Shown here: piece after piece, positions 20,349-21,322 of the stretch
Layout of the letters: each line of letters begins with the position of its first letter
Position numbering within the stretch: the first letter of the stretch is position 1
From: Dissophora ornata
Taxonomy: Eukaryota > Mortierellomycota > Mortierellomycetes > Mortierellales > Mortierellaceae
Length of the DNA: 21,322 nucleotides
Reading direction: 5' to 3'
NCBI GenBank assembly: GCA_025201705.1
Contig: MU617157.1
Span: 1 to 21,322, forward strand
Program-made: the position numbers and the translations under genes
The notes under the pieces: generated by a model
Database searches by the model: none
What the model saw: the letters and a program-made list of their open reading frames with translations, nothing else
What the model was told of the DNA's origin: nothing

Positions 20349-20846
20349 ATGCAGGTTAATACAACAACACAACACAATCAGGAGCGATAGCATAACCTTG
20401 GTCGTAAAAGTTACGGACAATGCAATCTATTTCTCCAGCTCGAATGCACCAAGGGTTGAGGCATGTGCTTGATACCAACAACTCAGTCTTGAACAACGTT
20501 GTTTGGCCGTATAGCCGGTTCGCATAAAGGGACAGGATTATTCTTTGCCTTTCGCCGCCTCGTACGTTAGCTAGGATAGATTTGTTATAACCATTCACCC
20601 CTGGCTTGTCCTTTTTTTTTGTTGCTCTTTCGGCCGACAACTCGCAGAGGACATGAGTGTTTCGAGGCTGTTGCAGGAATGGCGAGAAAGTCGGCTTTCA
20701 TTGCCGGCTACTATCCTGGATCGCCAAAAAGGGGGGGGGGAAAAGCCCAGCTTATAAGACTAGGAGATCCGCACAGAAGCAATGAAAGTCTGTGATCCTC
20801 CTATCCAGCATTGCGATGCCAAACCTCAATGGACTCGACTAAAAAG

Positions 20847-20918
20847 TGCTAACACCTGGAATCGAACCAGGATCGTCTCGGCCACAACGAGATATACTAA
20901 CCATTATACTATGTTAGC
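20847..20918 (-). tRNA. tRNA-His(GTG)
   Basis: The minus strand folds as a full cloverleaf. The acceptor arms are GCTAACA and TGTTAGC, with discriminator A at 20847. The anticodon stem TCTCG/CGAGA encloses the loop TTGTGGC, with anticodon GTG reading CAC/CAU. The T arm CTGGTTCGATTCCAG contains the B box GGTTCGATTCC. There is no intron. The extra 5' G of histidine tRNA is not encoded, as is normal in eukaryotes. A run of five T on the minus strand (20845-20841) follows directly and serves as a Pol III terminator. Confidence 0.95.
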
Positions 20919-20976
20919 TTTCTATCACAAACGGGCCCAAGGATGTCAAATTTTTTTAATAACAAAGAGACAACAT

Positions 20977-20993
20977 CACGTGACAATCACGTG
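20977..20993. promoter_or_regulatory. Two CACGTG boxes between head-to-head tRNA genes
   Basis: ATCACGTG occurs twice, with CACGTG at 20977-20982 and 20988-20993. The boxes are 11 bp apart, about one helical turn. The motif matches the RTCACRTG consensus of Cbf1-type bHLH factors. The boxes lie 59 bp upstream of tRNA-His and 64 bp upstream of tRNA-Thr. Confidence 0.5.
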
Positions 20994-21056
20994 TCCATAA
21001 ACTTGGTGGAGTGTCATAGAATTAAATAATATTCTAAAAAACCATATTCAATAGTG

Positions 21057-21128
21057 GCCCGTTTAGCTCATTGGTAGAGCGTTTGCCTAGTAAGCAAAAG
21101 GTAACAGGTTCGATCCCTGTAACGGGCA
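21057..21128 (+). tRNA. tRNA-Thr(AGT)
   Basis: It folds as a complete cloverleaf with acceptor arms GCCCGTT and AACGGGC and discriminator A at 21128. The D arm AGCTCATTGGTAGAGC contains the A box. The anticodon stem TTTGC/GCAAA encloses loop CTAGTAA, with anticodon AGT, read after A34-to-inosine editing. The T arm ACAGGTTCGATCCCTGT contains the B box. There is no intron. A T6 run at 21145-21150 is the likely Pol III terminator. It is transcribed away from the neighbouring tRNA-His. Confidence 0.95.
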
Positions 21129-21177
21129 GTTCTTGAAAGCAATATTTTTTGGCAACCAGGCCCGGAGTAACATAACC

Positions 21178-21209
21178 AGTGTGTGCCCGTGGCAACGCCT
21201 CGGGTGTCT
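21178..21209 (+). repeat. 32-bp repeat, copy 1, followed by a T tract
   Basis: AGTGTGTGCCCGTGGCAACG begins the unit, which matches copy 2 at 29 of 32 positions. An interrupted T tract follows at 21210-21227. Confidence 0.85.
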
Positions 21210-21258
21210 CTTTATCTTTTTTTTTTTGTTGAAGTAGGGTATCTTATTTTGTTTTTAT

Positions 21259-21287
21259 AGTGTGTGCCCGTAGCAACGCCCCGGCTG

Positions 21288-21290
<3 letters not shown>
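21259..21290 (+). repeat. 32-bp repeat, copy 2, followed by poly-T at the sequence end
   Basis: The second copy lies 81 bp after the first and differs at three positions. It runs into 33 T (21290-21322) that reach the last base of the window. This is probably where the assembly stops. Confidence 0.85.

Positions 21291-21322
<32 letters not shown>

Larger units (their letters stand above)
19511..20846. other. Gene-poor, degenerate region
   Basis: The stretch before the tRNA genes contains only short open frames. A minus-strand frame at 20640-20356 has a protein-like C-terminal half (GEIDCIVRNFYDQGYAIAPD) but no recognised domain; it may be a fragment of another mobile element. A ten-base G run lies near 20731-20740. 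Interlocked inverted repeats lie at 20270-20348. I find no intact gene that I can name. Confidence 0.45.

Noticed and set aside
21057..21322. A tRNA-Thr-headed SINE running into the poly-T tail
   Set aside because: The tRNA folds perfectly and has its own T6 terminator. Nothing shows that it is duplicated together with the downstream repeat, so a functional tRNA gene is the simpler reading.

Overview
The window is nuclear DNA of a filamentous fungus. The genes carry short spliceosomal introns with GT(A/G)AG-type donors and (T/C)AG acceptors. Glutamine-rich regulatory proteins, pyrimidine-rich tracts ahead of start codons, a Zn2Cys6 transcription factor and two eukaryotic tRNA genes point the same way. 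Overall style (polyQ-rich genes, A/T homopolymers, decayed Tc1-like and pogo-like elements) suggests an early-diverging lineage such as Mortierellomycotina. That placement is an inference, not shown by any single marker.

Layout, left to right. (1) 111-2552 (+): an unrecognised 813-residue protein with a polyQ run, a coiled coil and acidic patches. (2) 2828-4334 (+): a five-exon UMP-CMP kinase (URA6 family) with an N-terminal mitochondrial-type presequence and a membrane segment. (3) 4871-9230 (-): a two-exon Zn2Cys6 transcription factor of about 1288 residues. (4) 9231-10381: a 1.15-kb divergent control region with a regular array of five CGG triplets and a G-run cluster. (5) 10382-12321 (+): a four-exon DHA1-type major facilitator drug/H+ antiporter. 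(6) 13083-15437 (+): a five-exon CAMK-like Ser/Thr kinase with a probable KA1 domain.

From about 15.4 kb the character changes to gene-poor, degenerate sequence. It holds a 1.26-kb Tc1/mariner-like relic bounded by 36-bp inverted repeats (16138-17402). This relic is inserted at the 3' edge of an older, frameshifted pogo/CENP-B-like transposase (about 17405-19510, minus strand). Beyond these are unidentified fragments and interlocked short inverted repeats. Two head-to-head tRNA genes follow, tRNA-His(GTG) on minus and tRNA-Thr(AGT) on plus, separated by 138 bp containing two CACGTG boxes. The window closes with two copies of a 32-bp repeat, each leading into a T tract; the last is a 33-base poly-T running to the end of the sequence, which looks like a contig edge.

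Functionally, the one plausible unit is the divergent pair of transcription factor and efflux transporter, which could be a regulator with its target; the CGG array between them is a candidate binding site. The remaining genes look like unlinked housekeeping or signalling genes. I found no CRISPR array, prokaryotic operon, secondary-metabolite cluster or virus. Exon boundaries were set by hand from reading frame, splice consensus and family conservation, and have no transcript support.
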